Positions 9,042 to 18,159 of a stretch of DNA of 64,000 bases are shown here, piece after piece; position 1 is the stretch's first letter; every line of letters starts with the position of its first letter. Below the pieces are notes generated by a model. The model saw only the letters and a list, made by a program, of their open reading frames with translations. It did no database searches and was not told the DNA's origin. The position numbers and the translations under genes are program-made. The stretch is taken from contig NZ_JAFIQU010000002.1 of the NCBI RefSeq assembly GCF_017355985.1, forward strand, positions 124,001 to 188,000, in the 5' to 3' direction. Source of the stretch: Arenibaculum pallidiluteum (GTDB taxonomy: Bacteria; Pseudomonadota; Alphaproteobacteria; Azospirillales; Azospirillaceae).

Positions 9042-9809
9042 CTAGCCGACGTGTTCCCCGGCCTGACGACCGTGGTAGAGGGCGATCACCTCCTGCACTG
9101 GGCCGAAGGCGAGCATCGCGCCGCGCTCCATCAGGATCGCCTTGTCGCACCATTCCGTCAGCAGCGTCTCGGTATGCGAGGCGAGAACCAGGATGCTGGA
9201 CCGTTCGACGAAATCCGTAAGCCGGCGCCGCGCCTTCTCGAGGAAATGCGCGTCCCCCGCCAGCAGCCATTCGTCCATCAGGAGGATCTCGGGGTGCGAG
9301 GCGGTGGCGACAGCGAAGGCGAGACGCAGCGTCATGCCGGCCGAGTAGGTCCGGACCGGCATGGACAGGTAGTCGCCGAGCTCCGTGAACTCGGCGATCT
9401 CCTCCATGCGCTCACGGATCTCCTGGGGGTGCATCCCCATGAGAAGCCCGCGCATGCGGATGTTCTCGAGTCCCGTGGCATCTGGGTTAAGGCCGAGCCC
9501 CACGTCGAACAGCGGCGAGACGTGCCCCTCGATGGCGACTTGGCCGGAGGTCGGCTCGTAGACCCCCGCCATCACGCGCAGCAGGGTCGTCTTGCCTGCG
9601 CCGTTGGAGCCGATGAGCGCGACCCGGTCCCCATGCTCGATGGTCGCGCTGATCCCGTTCAGGGCCTTCACGGTGACCCTGTTCGCCGCGTCGCGCGCGA
9701 TGCCGCCGCCTGTGCCGGCGCGCAGAAGCGCCTTCTTCAGGGACCGGCTGCCGCCCTGGTAGATCGGGAACTCGACCGAGACGTTCTGGAGCGATATCGA
9801 TGCCTGCAC
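9042..9809 (-). CDS. polysaccharide/O-antigen ABC exporter, ATPase subunit (Wzt/KpsT-like)
   Basis: A 255-residue ABC ATPase with Walker A GSNGAGKTT (67-75), a polysaccharide-type signature YSAGM (155-159, with the following T-LRL), and Walker B ILLMDEW (175-181). The H-loop is ASH near residue 211. It belongs to the ABC-2 polysaccharide exporter class. It lacks the C-terminal carbohydrate-binding domain of long Wzt proteins, so recognition of a modified chain end is not expected. It starts with GTG, three bases after the permease stop. With the permease it would export a finished lipid-linked glycan across the inner membrane. Confidence 0.93.
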   Translation of the reverse strand: MQASISLQNVSVEFPIYQGGSRSLKKALLRAGTGGGIARDAANRVTVKALNGISATIEHGDRVALIGSNGAGKTTLLRVMAGVYEPTSGQVAIEGHVSPLFDVGLGLNPDATGLENIRMRGLLMGMHPQEIRERMEEIAEFTELGDYLSMPVRTYSAGMTLRLAFAVATASHPEILLMDEWLLAGDAHFLEKARRRLTDFVERSSILVLASHTETLLTEWCDKAILMERGAMLAFGPVQEVIALYHGRQAGEHVG

Positions 9810-9812
9810 GTC

Positions 9813-10679
9813 TCAGACCCAGTATGCGATGCGGGAGCGGAACTTCGCGAACAGCGCGAGCGCCAGGGCGCAGCCGCCCGCGCTGACCGCGAGGGCGACG
9901 ACCCAGCTCATCGCGTGCGGCGCCTGCCCCAGCAGCGGCGCCCGGATCAGGTCGACGAAGGCGAAGAACGGGTTCAGATGCGCCAGGTATTCGTTCGGGC
10001 CCAGCAGTTCGGGCTTCCACAGGATCGGTGTCATGAAGAAGGCGATCTGGATCAGGCTGGCGATGATCTGCGGAATGTCGCGAAAGCGCGCGCACAGCAT
10101 TCCAAGCAGCAGCGCGACCCAGATCCCGTTCGCCGCCACCAGCGCGATGCCCGGCACGACCAGCAGGGTGACCGCGCCGACCGGGACGTCGAACAGGAAC
10201 AGGACGACCACATAGACCACGAAGTTGTGCGCGGCGATGATCAGGGCGCGCCAGACCAGCCTGAAGGCATGGGTGGAGAGCGGCAGCCTGATCTGCTTGA
10301 TGATGTTCTCGGCCGCCACGAAGGTCTGGCAGCCGTCCGTGATCAGGGTCGAGATCAGGTTCCAGGCCAGCAGCCCCAGCGTCAGGAACGGCAGGTACTC
10401 GCCGATCTCCATCTTGAACAGCGCCGAGTACAGGACCCCCATCGTGGAGATCATGATCGCGGTGCTGATGGTCAGCCAGAAGGGCCCCAGGAGCGATCCG
10501 CGATAGCGCTGCATCACGTCCTGCCAAGCCATGGCGCTCCACAGCCACCGTCGGGACATGCCGTCGGTGATGTCGTTGAGCGCGAGGCGCATGGGCGTCC
10601 GCTTCGGTGCCTGCCCGGGTGCCACGTCGCGGCCGGCCTGGGATGCAGCGCCTGCGCCGGCGGCGGTCAGTCTGCTCAT
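9813..10679 (-). CDS. polysaccharide/O-antigen ABC exporter, permease subunit (Wzm-like)
   Basis: A 288-residue ABC-2 permease with about six membrane helices after a 45-residue cytoplasmic N-terminus. The family motif QRYRGSLLGPFW lies near residues 56-67, and LWKPELLGP and LNPFFAFVDLIRAPLLG near the C-terminal half are typical of Wzm/RfbA/TagG. It forms the membrane channel for the ATPase encoded immediately downstream. The two genes are three bases apart and form a two-gene operon. No clear Shine-Dalgarno precedes the ATG. Confidence 0.93.
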   Translation of the reverse strand: MSRLTAAGAGAASQAGRDVAPGQAPKRTPMRLALNDITDGMSRRWLWSAMAWQDVMQRYRGSLLGPFWLTISTAIMISTMGVLYSALFKMEIGEYLPFLTLGLLAWNLISTLITDGCQTFVAAENIIKQIRLPLSTHAFRLVWRALIIAAHNFVVYVVVLFLFDVPVGAVTLLVVPGIALVAANGIWVALLLGMLCARFRDIPQIIASLIQIAFFMTPILWKPELLGPNEYLAHLNPFFAFVDLIRAPLLGQAPHAMSWVVALAVSAGGCALALALFAKFRSRIAYWV

Positions 10680-10810
10680 GATGTGGTTTTCTTACGGCGT
10701 CAGGACACCTTCGGCCAGCCGGAACGAGCGATGCCTCGTTGCGCGGCCGCGGACCGACGAGCCTCAACAGAGGGCGGGACTCTAGCCGGGTGGCCCCACC
10801 TGTCAAGCGC

Positions 10811-10837
10811 CGGCACCCCCATGCGGCATGGTGCCCG
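10811..10837 (-). terminator. possible hairpin terminator after FkbM gene
   Basis: A hairpin with arms CGGCACC...GGTGCCCG and an inner ATG/CAT pair around a CGG loop, with a 3-base bulge. It lies 27 bases past the stop of the minus-strand FkbM gene and before the exporter operon. No T-run is seen, so termination is only a possibility. Confidence 0.3.
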
Positions 10838-10863
10838 GGGTCGCCGTTTGGCTGGCGTCCCGG

Positions 10864-11745
10864 TCACGAAGCGCGCTCGGCCGAGATGCAGGTCACGTAG
10901 GGCAGCGTCTCGGCCGTGCTCAGCAGCTCGGCCACGGACATCGCTCTGGCGCCTTCGGGCAGGAGCAGCCGGAAGCGGAAGCCGAGCTGCCCCAGCCCGT
11001 CCAGGACCTCCTTCGCGGAATGCCCCTGCCCCGCCCAGCCCGACGGGCTCAGCTCAATGACGAGTCGGAGGCGGCGCGACCGTTCGATGGTTGCCCGGGC
11101 ACCGGCGAGGACCTCCGGCTCGAAGCCCTCCACGTCGATCTTCATCACATGGACCTCCGGAACCTCGGCCAGGGCGCCATCCAGCGTCCTGACCTCGACC
11201 TCGACCGGGACCAGCCCGGATGCCGTCGCATCCGCGGCGGGATCGTTGGTGATATAGCCGCCGCCTGCCGCGTTGCGCGAGGTCCAGAGCCTGGCCCGTC
11301 CGGGCCGCGAGCCGAGGGCGCAGGCATGGGCGCGCCCCGCCAGGCCGTTGATGGAGAGATTCTTCGCCAGGAGCTCGTGAAGGCGCGGGTTCGGCTCGAA
11401 GGCGTGCACGAAGCCCGACGCGCCGACGACGCGGCCCGCGATCACCGAATAATAGCCCATGTTCGCCCCGGCATCGACGAAGACCGAGCCTGGCGCCAGA
11501 ACGTCCGTGATGTGCGGCTCGATCCACGGCTCCCATCGCCCGTGGACCATCAGGCTCACCGAAATGTCCAGGCTGTCGGTATCGACGACGAAATGCGACC
11601 CGTCATGGAGCTGCACCAGGGCGGAGCGGTTCCCGAGATAGCGATAGGGCGGCTGGCCCGGCTGCCGCGGCTCCCTCGGACCCTGCTCGGGCGGGGCGGC
11701 GAGATAGCTCCGCGCAAGACGGCTCAGCACGGATTTCAGGACCAT
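10864..11745 (-). CDS. FkbM-family methyltransferase
   Basis: A 293-residue FkbM methyltransferase. The SAM motif VFVDAGANMGYYS lies at residues 88-100, AFEPNP at 115-120, and the FkbM C-terminal signature MKIDVEGFEPEVL at 201-213. ATG at 11745 is supported by GGAGG just upstream. It is divergent from a second FkbM gene at 11972, with 226 bases between them that must hold both promoters. Expected to O-methylate a sugar residue in the glycan made by this region. Confidence 0.9.
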   Translation of the reverse strand: MVLKSVLSRLARSYLAAPPEQGPREPRQPGQPPYRYLGNRSALVQLHDGSHFVVDTDSLDISVSLMVHGRWEPWIEPHITDVLAPGSVFVDAGANMGYYSVIAGRVVGASGFVHAFEPNPRLHELLAKNLSINGLAGRAHACALGSRPGRARLWTSRNAAGGGYITNDPAADATASGLVPVEVEVRTLDGALAEVPEVHVMKIDVEGFEPEVLAGARATIERSRRLRLVIELSPSGWAGQGHSAKEVLDGLGQLGFRFRLLLPEGARAMSVAELLSTAETLPYVTCISAERAS

Positions 11746-11971
11746 TCCACCTCCGGAACAAACCGAGCGACGGAGCCTCCTCGCCCCGTCTCCTGCGGTC
11801 ATCGGGGCTGGTTCTATCCGCAAGCGCAATCCTGCCCAAGGCTCCTTTCGGGTGGTCCCTCGTTCCACCTGCGCAGGGCGCATCGGTGCAGGCCGCTTCG
11901 CACGGCCTTGTGAGCGGCCGCGCGAGCCGATATCCAGGGCCCCCTCGGGCTTGCACCACCTGGACGGGACC

Positions 11972-12811
11972 ATGCTGGCAGGACGCGTTGCAAGAAGCAT
12001 CAGGACCCTGGCCTACCGATCCGGCCTGTTCCATCCCGCCTGCCTTCCTGTCGACGGCGGGCGATGGCTCGTTAGGACAGCGCAGGGCTTTCCCCTGTAC
12101 TGCCTCGCAGCGGACCAGTCGGTGTCGCCGGGCCTCGCGCTCTCGGGAATCTGGGAACCGCGCGTGACCCGCGCGTTCGAGCGCTGCATCCGGTCCGACA
12201 GCGACGTTGTCGTCGAGGTCGGCGCCAATATCGGCTACTTCACCGTGGCGATGGCCCGCCGCATTCCTGCGGGAAGGTATTTCGCGTTCGAGGCCAATCC
12301 GGCCGCCTTCGGACTGCTGAAGTCCAACATCGCGCTGAACCTGCTGTGGAACGTGACGGCAGAGCAGAGCCTCGTCGCCGACCGGAAGCGGAGCATCGAG
12401 TTCAACTGCCTCGGCCGTCATCTGGGTTCCGGTTCGATCGCCGACTTCGGCAAGGACTATCTGGATGCCCATGCCGACACGAAGACCACCATCGTGATGG
12501 AGGCGATCACCCTGGACGAGCGGCTGGCCGGCACCGGCCGCGTCGACGTGCTGAAGATCGACGCGGAAGGGGCCGAGCCCCTGATCCTTGCCGGCGCCCG
12601 CGACCTGATCCGGAACAACCGGAATCTCCGAATCGTGATGGAACTGAACGGGCCCATGGTGGCGAACTTCGAGGATCCGCAGAAGCTCGTCTCCTCGCTG
12701 GTCGACCAGGGCTTCGAGGTCTTCGAGATATCGCATGCGCGCCAGCCGCGAAGGATCGCATGGCGCGAGATCGACGCCCGCCGCCAGTACGAGCTCATGT
12801 GCACCCGCTGA
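11972..12811 (+). CDS. FkbM-family methyltransferase
   Basis: A 279-residue FkbM methyltransferase with SAM motif VVEVGANIGYFT (80-91), FEANP at 106-110 and the signature LKIDAEGAEPLIL (194-206). The frame is open upstream to 11852, but ATG at 11972 begins recognisable sequence and matches family length. It is closer to the FkbM protein at 2769-4106 (shared ALSGIWE/ALSGVWE and FEAN) than to its divergent neighbour. Substrate unknown; sugar O-methylation is likely from context. Confidence 0.88.
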   Translation: MLAGRVARSIRTLAYRSGLFHPACLPVDGGRWLVRTAQGFPLYCLAADQSVSPGLALSGIWEPRVTRAFERCIRSDSDVVVEVGANIGYFTVAMARRIPAGRYFAFEANPAAFGLLKSNIALNLLWNVTAEQSLVADRKRSIEFNCLGRHLGSGSIADFGKDYLDAHADTKTTIVMEAITLDERLAGTGRVDVLKIDAEGAEPLILAGARDLIRNNRNLRIVMELNGPMVANFEDPQKLVSSLVDQGFEVFEISHARQPRRIAWREIDARRQYELMCTR

Positions 12812-12946
12812 CCCGGCGCATTGCATCGTGCAGCGTCCGGTCGCACCGGCGATTGGATTTGCGCCCGCCTTGCATCCTGGCGTAATAACCGCCCCAGAGA
12901 ACACATATCTTCCCCGGCCGACCCCTCCTCCCGGCGACTGGATCCG

Positions 12947-13672
12947 ATGACAGCCGACAAGCAGGCGATCAATCCCGACAGCTACGTCGTGTCGATCGTC
13001 ATCCCCTGCTACAACGAACGCAGCAGCATCCGCGAGATCGTCGAACGAGTCCGGTCGTCGAACGTCCCCCGCAAAGAGATCATCATCGTCGATGACTGTT
13101 CCGTCGACGGCACCCGCGACATCCTGCGGACCGAGATCGAGCCGCTGGTGGACAGGGTCATCTACCACCAGCGGAACCAGGGCAAGGGAGCGGCGCTGCG
13201 CACGGCGTTCGCGGCGGCCACCGGCGATGTCGTGCTGATCCAGGATGCGGATCTCGAATACGATCCCACCGACTACCCGAAGCTGCTGGGACCGATCCTG
13301 AACGCCGGAGCCGACGTGGTCTACGGCTCGCGCTTCGTCGGCGGCGAGGCGCACCGCGTGGTCTATTTCTGGCACATGATGGGCAACCGGTTCCTGACCC
13401 TGCTCTCCAACGCCTTCACCGACCTCAATCTCACGGACATGGAGACCTGCTACAAGGCGTTCCGCCGCGAGGTGATCCAGTCGATCCGGATCGAGGAGGA
13501 CCGTTTCGGCGTCGAGCCGGAGATCACGGCCAAGCTCGCCAGGAAGCGCTACGTGTTCTACGAGGTCGGCATCTCGTATCATGGCCGCACCTACGAGCAG
13601 GGCAAGAAGATCGGGGTCAAGGACGGCTTCCGAGCGCTGTACTGCATCGCGAAGTACTCGCTGGCGGGGTAG
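12947..13672 (+). CDS. GT2 glycosyltransferase, dolichol-phosphate mannosyltransferase (DPM1)-like
   Basis: A 241-residue GT2 enzyme. [12 protein letters not shown] (residues 18-29), VDDCSVDGT (48-56), [10 protein letters not shown] (79-88) and the catalytic DADLEYDP (100-107) are characteristic of polyprenyl-phosphate hexose synthases. Unlike GtrB or ArnC it has no C-terminal membrane helices and matches the soluble DPM1 type. It would charge undecaprenyl phosphate with a hexose from a nucleotide sugar. A GtrA gene follows with no gap (stop at 13670-13672, ATG at 13673), and a membrane GT-C enzyme that could use such a donor lies at 21129-23282. Confidence 0.9.
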   Translation: MTADKQAINPDSYVVSIVIPCYNERSSIREIVERVRSSNVPRKEIIIVDDCSVDGTRDILRTEIEPLVDRVIYHQRNQGKGAALRTAFAAATGDVVLIQDADLEYDPTDYPKLLGPILNAGADVVYGSRFVGGEAHRVVYFWHMMGNRFLTLLSNAFTDLNLTDMETCYKAFRREVIQSIRIEEDRFGVEPEITAKLARKRYVFYEVGISYHGRTYEQGKKIGVKDGFRALYCIAKYSLAG

Positions 13673-14122
13673 ATGGCCGAGCTGATCCGGAGCGTCGGAC
13701 ACTACGTTCCCGCCTTTGCGGTCTATGTGGGCGTCGGCGGCGTCAGCGCGCTGGTCGAGTGGGCGGTCTTCCTGGCCGTCTCGACCACGACCGGCATCCA
13801 CTATGTTCCAGCGTCCCTCGCAGGATTCACGGTCGCGACGCTCGTCAACTATCTTCTGTCGACGCGTGTCGCCTTCCTGCGCAGGGGCAGGTCGGCCGCC
13901 GAGGAGTTCGCGCTGGTCTACATCGTCAGCGGAGTGGGCCTTGCCATCAATCTGGCGACCATGGCGTTGCTGGTCGAATGGGCGGTCCTGCACACCATGC
14001 TGGCCAAGATCGCGGGCACGGGCGTGGCATTCCTCTGGAACTACGGCGCACGCCAGTTCTACATATTCTCCCGCCAGCCGCGGTGGAGCGCAGCTCCCAC
14101 CCCAGCGCCGCGCCAGCCCTGA
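13673..14122 (+). CDS. GtrA-family membrane protein
   Basis: A 149-residue protein with four predicted membrane helices. GtrA features include SALVEWAVFLAV, ATLVNYLLSTRVAF and the C-terminal FLWNYGARQFYIF. It is encoded immediately after the DPM1-like gene, the usual GtrB-GtrA-like pairing. It probably assists translocation or presentation of the polyprenyl-phospho-hexose to a periplasmic glycosyltransferase. This is the second GtrA in the window. Confidence 0.88.
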   Translation: MAELIRSVGHYVPAFAVYVGVGGVSALVEWAVFLAVSTTTGIHYVPASLAGFTVATLVNYLLSTRVAFLRRGRSAAEEFALVYIVSGVGLAINLATMALLVEWAVLHTMLAKIAGTGVAFLWNYGARQFYIFSRQPRWSAAPTPAPRQP

Positions 14123-14349
14123 GAGGGATCGGCGGCCGCCTCTTCCGGGGTGCGCCACTTCAACGGGCGGGGTGGTAGCCCCATGTCCTGACAGGAGCGC
14201 CCTGATGGTGCCCGGCGGCTGGCAAATTCGTTTCGGCTCAGCAACCCACCGCCGGGGGGATCGTCTACCCCTTTTGTGCAGCGCCGTGCTAGTATGGAAA
14301 TGCGCGTTGCCCCGAAGCCGTGGCGCGGTTCAGGACGAGTCCCAGCACG

Positions 14350-15030
14350 ATGAACGTGATAACCCGCTACGTGCTGCTGGCTCGCGTGATCGAGCAGTGC
14401 GACTACGCGCTCCTCGCCGGGACCAACATCGTCTCGGCCCTGCGGCAGTGGAAGCCGGCCTCTCCCGAGGACGCGAAGCGGCGCCACCTGCTGATCTGGT
14501 TCCATGTTCAGGCCTTCGTGGTCGCCGTGGGCAACGTTGCGAAGATCCTGAATCCCAGGCCGGTCCGCGCGACGCGCACCCTGCCCCGCCAGGAGGCCGA
14601 GCGCCGGACCGAGGAGATGGAGCGCCGCGCCGCAAGCCTGCGTACCGAGCTCGGCATCTCCGACGACAGCATCATCCTGAGCAAGCAGGTGCGAAACCGG
14701 TTCGAGCATTATGACGAACACGTCCACGCCCTGGACGTCTGGGGCCAGGCTCCGCATTTCGACATCATCGACAAGGCCATCGTGCCGCCCGGCTTCATCC
14801 GGATCCAGGGCAAGAAGGCGTCGTACCTGCGCGCCATCGACCCGCAGACCCTGACGATCAGCTTCCTCGATCAGCCGATGCCAGGCTCCATTCCCGACTA
14901 TCTCCGCGAGCTTTCGGCGCTGCGCGACGCGGCGACCGCCATGCAGACCAAGCTCTCGGGCCCGGCTCCGGCCGCCGAGAGCGACCCGGAGGGCGGGCCC
15001 GCCGATCACACCGGACAGGGTCAGGAATAG
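14350..15030 (+). CDS. hypothetical protein with HEPN-like RNxxxH motif
   Basis: A 226-residue, mostly helical protein with no family I can name firmly. Residues 115-120 read RNRFEH, followed by YDEH. The R-N-x-x-x-H arrangement and the preceding helices resemble HEPN-type domains, many of which are RNases, although catalytically inactive members exist. The tail (about 203-226) is Pro/Gly/acidic and likely disordered. An in-frame GTG at 14320 is an alternative start; ATG at 14350 has AGGAC about 14 bases upstream. It sits just before a GT4 gene (TTG start 4 bases after its stop), yet nothing else links it to glycan synthesis. Confidence 0.65.
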   Translation: MNVITRYVLLARVIEQCDYALLAGTNIVSALRQWKPASPEDAKRRHLLIWFHVQAFVVAVGNVAKILNPRPVRATRTLPRQEAERRTEEMERRAASLRTELGISDDSIILSKQVRNRFEHYDEHVHALDVWGQAPHFDIIDKAIVPPGFIRIQGKKASYLRAIDPQTLTISFLDQPMPGSIPDYLRELSALRDAATAMQTKLSGPAPAAESDPEGGPADHTGQGQE

Positions 15031-15034
15031 CCTC

Positions 15035-16198
15035 TTGCCGTCTCACCCGAAGCTTCTCTACCTCGTCACCGAGGACTGGTACTTCTGGTCCCACCGCCTG
15101 CCCATGGCGCGGGCGGCCCGCGAGGCCGGCTTCGACGTGGCTGTCGCGACCCGCGTTGCAGCCCATGGCGAGCGGATTGCTGCCGAGGGATTCCGGCTTC
15201 ACCCCCTGCGCTGGCGCCGGCGCAGCCACAACCCCTTCGCCGCTCTTGCCGCGATCGCCGAGATTGCCGGCCTCTACCGGCGGGAGAGGCCGGACATCGT
15301 CCACCACGTGGCCTTGAAGCCGGCGGTGCTCGGCGGCATCGCGGCCTGGATCGCCGGCATCCCGGCCGTGGTCGGCGCCCTGACCGGCCTGGGCTTCGCC
15401 TTCACCGATCCCGGGCCGCGCGCGGCAGTGATCCGCACCGCCATCACGGCGGTCCTGCGGCTGCTGAGCCGGCGGCATGGAACGGTCCTGCTGCTGCAGA
15501 ACGGGGATGACCTGGAGCGGCTGCTGGCGCTTGGGGCCGCCGTGCCCGGGCACACCGCCGTGATACGCGGTTCCGGTATCGATCTCGGCCGCTATCCCGC
15601 GCTGCCCGAGCCATCCGGGCCCGTCACTGTCGCCTATGTGGGGCGAATGATCGCGATCAAGGGCCTGCGTACGCTTGTCGAAGCGCACCGGCTTCTGCGC
15701 GCCCGCGGCTCGGATACGCACCTGCTGCTGGCCGGTGCGCCCGATCCCGAGAATCCCGGATCGCTGCCGGAGGACGAGCTGCGCCGCCTGGCCGCGGAGC
15801 CGGGCATCACCTGGCGCGGGCATGTGGACGACATCCGCACCGTCTGGGCCGAGGCCCACATCGCCGTGCAGCCCTCGCTGGGCGGCGAGGGGCTGCCCAA
15901 GAGCCTGCTGGAGGCCGCTGCCTGCGGCCGGCCGGTGATCGCGTCCGACGTTCCGGGATGCCGCGAGATCGCGCTCCCCGGCGTCGACGGGCTGCGCGTG
16001 CCCCCCGGTGATCCCGACGCCCTGGCGGCGGCCATCGCGACCCTGGCTGACGACACCGCACTCAGGGCGCGGTTCGGCGCGGCGGCGCGACACCTGGTCG
16101 AGGAGTGCTTCGATTCGGCCGCGATCGGTGCCGAGACGGTGGCGCTCTACCGGCGTCTGCTGGATGGACCGGCAGCGCCCGAGCGGGGCTCCGGCTAG
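15035..16198 (+). CDS. GT4-type glycosyltransferase, PglA-like
   Basis: A 387-residue GT-B enzyme of the PglA/WbnK-like subgroup. The N-terminal domain has DIVHHVALKPAVLGG and the family-typical GALTGLGFAFT. The C-terminal domain has VAYVGRMIAIKGLRTLVEAH and an acidic motif PSLGGEGLPKSLLEAA. These enzymes add HexNAc to short undecaprenyl-diphosphate-linked glycans. The start is TTG at 15035 with AGGAA eight bases upstream, four bases after the hypothetical gene. Its 3' end overlaps the convergent asnB gene by four bases. Confidence 0.88.
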   Translation: MPSHPKLLYLVTEDWYFWSHRLPMARAAREAGFDVAVATRVAAHGERIAAEGFRLHPLRWRRRSHNPFAALAAIAEIAGLYRRERPDIVHHVALKPAVLGGIAAWIAGIPAVVGALTGLGFAFTDPGPRAAVIRTAITAVLRLLSRRHGTVLLLQNGDDLERLLALGAAVPGHTAVIRGSGIDLGRYPALPEPSGPVTVAYVGRMIAIKGLRTLVEAHRLLRARGSDTHLLLAGAPDPENPGSLPEDELRRLAAEPGITWRGHVDDIRTVWAEAHIAVQPSLGGEGLPKSLLEAAACGRPVIASDVPGCREIALPGVDGLRVPPGDPDALAAAIATLADDTALRARFGAAARHLVEECFDSAAIGAETVALYRRLLDGPAAPERGSG

Positions 16199-18153
16199 GC
16201 AGCCGCCCTGATGCCGGCCCCCTTCTGGGCCTCCTGCCAAGCCTGCAGCATCAGCACTGTCCAAAGGGGCTGATGGAGATTGCGCCGGCCCGACAGATGC
16301 TGCGCCCAGGCAGCCCGCACGGGTACAGGATCGATCAGCCCGCCTTCCGCCAGACGCCTCTCGGACAGCAGCGATTCCGCCCAGTCGCGGAGCGGCCCGC
16401 GCAGCCAGGCCGCCAGGGGCACGCTGAAGCCCATCTTCGGGCGCTCGACCAGCGCCTGCGGCACGTGGCGGTAAAGCACGCGGCGCAGTGGCAGCTTGCC
16501 CCCATTGGGACCCAGGAGCGCCTCGCGCGGGAGGCGCCATGCGAACTCGACCACCCTGTGGTCCAGGAGCGGCACGCGGGCTTCCAACCCGACCGACATA
16601 CTGGCGCGGTCCACCTTGGTCAGGACGTCGTCCGGCAGATAGGTGAGCAGGTCCAGGTAGCGCATGCGCGCGACGGGGTCGGCGAGGAAGCCGGCAGCGC
16701 CCTGCGCCATCACGGGGCTCGGCGCCTCGGCCTCGGCGCGCACGAGATCCAGCGGAGCTCGCCACTGGCTGACGACTTGGCGATAGATCGCGTCAGGGCC
16801 GTCGGCGCCCAGCGCGTCCAGCGCCTTGTGGGCGCGGTCGGCAAGCTGCGCCGGCCGGATCCGGCCGGGAATGGCACGGCCGATCGCCTGCCAGACGTCG
16901 GGGCTTAGCGCGCCCAGCGCGCGCGAGGCGAGGCACCGCAGCGGACGCGGGATCGGCGCCAGCCGGCGCCACATCGCCGGCACCGCCGCGTGGCGGTAAT
17001 AGCCCGCGAACAGCTCGTCGCCGCCATCGCCCGACAGGGCGACGGTGACGTGCTGGCGCGTCAGCGCCGAGAGCAGCAGCGTGGGAATCTGCGAGATGTC
17101 GGCGAAGGGCTCGTCATAGTGGCGCGGCAGCTCGGGTACCAGGGCCAGCGCGTCACCCGGCGTAGCGATCAGCTCGGTGTGGTCGGTTCCCAGATGGCGG
17201 GCCACGGCGCGGGCATGCGCGCTCTCGTCGAAGCCGGCCTCCCCGAAGCCGATGGAGAAAGTGCGCACGGGCCTGTCGGCCTGCGCCTGCATCAGCGCAA
17301 CCACCGTAGAGCTGTCGATTCCGCCCGACAGGAAGGCGCCAAGGGGCACGTCGCTCACGAGCTGCAGGCCGACGGCATCGCGCAGCAGCGCTTCGAGCCT
17401 GTCGGCGATCTCCTCGGGCGGCGCCCGCAGCGGGTCCCCCTGCCCCGCTGCCGCGACCTCCGCCAGGTCCCAGAAGCAGTCGAGCCGGGGTTCGCCGGTC
17501 GCGGGTATCGTCAGGATGTGGCCGGGCGGCAGCTTGTGGACGCCGTGATAGATGCTGCTCGGCGCAGGCACGTAGGCGAAGCGCAGATAGGCAGCGACCG
17601 CGGCGGGGTCGATGCCGAAGGCGCCGGGGGAGCCGGCGCGCAGGGCCTTCAGCTCCGAGCCGAACAAGAAGGACTCGCCTTGCCGCGCCCAGTACAGCGG
17701 CTTGATGCCGAGCCGGTCGCGCGCGAGGTACAGGCAGCGCTCCTGCCTGTCCCACAGCGCCACGGCGAACATTCCGTTCGCGCGCTCCAGCGTCTCCCGC
17801 ACGCCCCACAGGGAGAAGCCCTCCAGCAGCACGGCCGTGTCCGAGCCGCCGCGGGGCGGCCTTCCCGCGGCCTCGAGCGCGCGGGCGAGCTCGCGGAAAT
17901 TGTAGATCTCGCCGTTGTAGACGGTCGTCCAGCGGCCGTCGGCGGAGGTCATGGGCTGATGGCCGGCCGGCGACAGATCCACGATCGCAAGGCGGCGGTG
18001 TCCCAGCGCGACGCCGACGCGCGGGTCGGCCCAGGCGCCGGCGCTGTCAGGACCTCGATGGCTCAGTGCACCGGCCATGGCCCGGACGCGCCGTTCCAAC
18101 GCCTCGGCGGGCATGGCGGCATCGCGCTCGAAGATGCCGGTCAAGCCGCACAT
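16195..18153 (-). CDS. asnB: asparagine synthase-type glutamine amidotransferase
   Basis: A 652-residue glutamine-hydrolysing asparagine synthetase family protein. Nucleophile Cys2 (MCGLTGIF), the glutaminase residues SHRGPDS and YNGEIYN, and the synthetase motif SGGIDSS (276-282) plus SGDGGDELFAG (374-384) are all intact. It could make asparagine, but members inside exopolysaccharide clusters are thought to amidate uronic acids or modify the polymer. It lies six bases after the GT4 gene on the same strand, so a glycan-linked role is plausible. Genetic work in Zoogloea ties such AsnB proteins to floc polysaccharide together with PEP-CTERM proteins. Confidence 0.93.
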   Translation of the reverse strand: MCGLTGIFERDAAMPAEALERRVRAMAGALSHRGPDSAGAWADPRVGVALGHRRLAIVDLSPAGHQPMTSADGRWTTVYNGEIYNFRELARALEAAGRPPRGGSDTAVLLEGFSLWGVRETLERANGMFAVALWDRQERCLYLARDRLGIKPLYWARQGESFLFGSELKALRAGSPGAFGIDPAAVAAYLRFAYVPAPSSIYHGVHKLPPGHILTIPATGEPRLDCFWDLAEVAAAGQGDPLRAPPEEIADRLEALLRDAVGLQLVSDVPLGAFLSGGIDSSTVVALMQAQADRPVRTFSIGFGEAGFDESAHARAVARHLGTDHTELIATPGDALALVPELPRHYDEPFADISQIPTLLLSALTRQHVTVALSGDGGDELFAGYYRHAAVPAMWRRLAPIPRPLRCLASRALGALSPDVWQAIGRAIPGRIRPAQLADRAHKALDALGADGPDAIYRQVVSQWRAPLDLVRAEAEAPSPVMAQGAAGFLADPVARMRYLDLLTYLPDDVLTKVDRASMSVGLEARVPLLDHRVVEFAWRLPREALLGPNGGKLPLRRVLYRHVPQALVERPKMGFSVPLAAWLRGPLRDWAESLLSERRLAEGGLIDPVPVRAAWAQHLSGRRNLHQPLWTVLMLQAWQEAQKGAGIRAAA

Positions 18154-18159
18154 ATGCCC

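Noticed and set aside
6057-11060. A 5-kb open reading frame on the plus strand
   Set aside because: It lies antisense to three well-supported genes, and its product is an Arg/Gln/His-rich sequence without family features. Long antisense frames are expected at this GC content.
14123-14349. A short gene between GtrA and the HEPN-like gene
   Set aside because: The open frames here lack a ribosome-binding site and any family resemblance.
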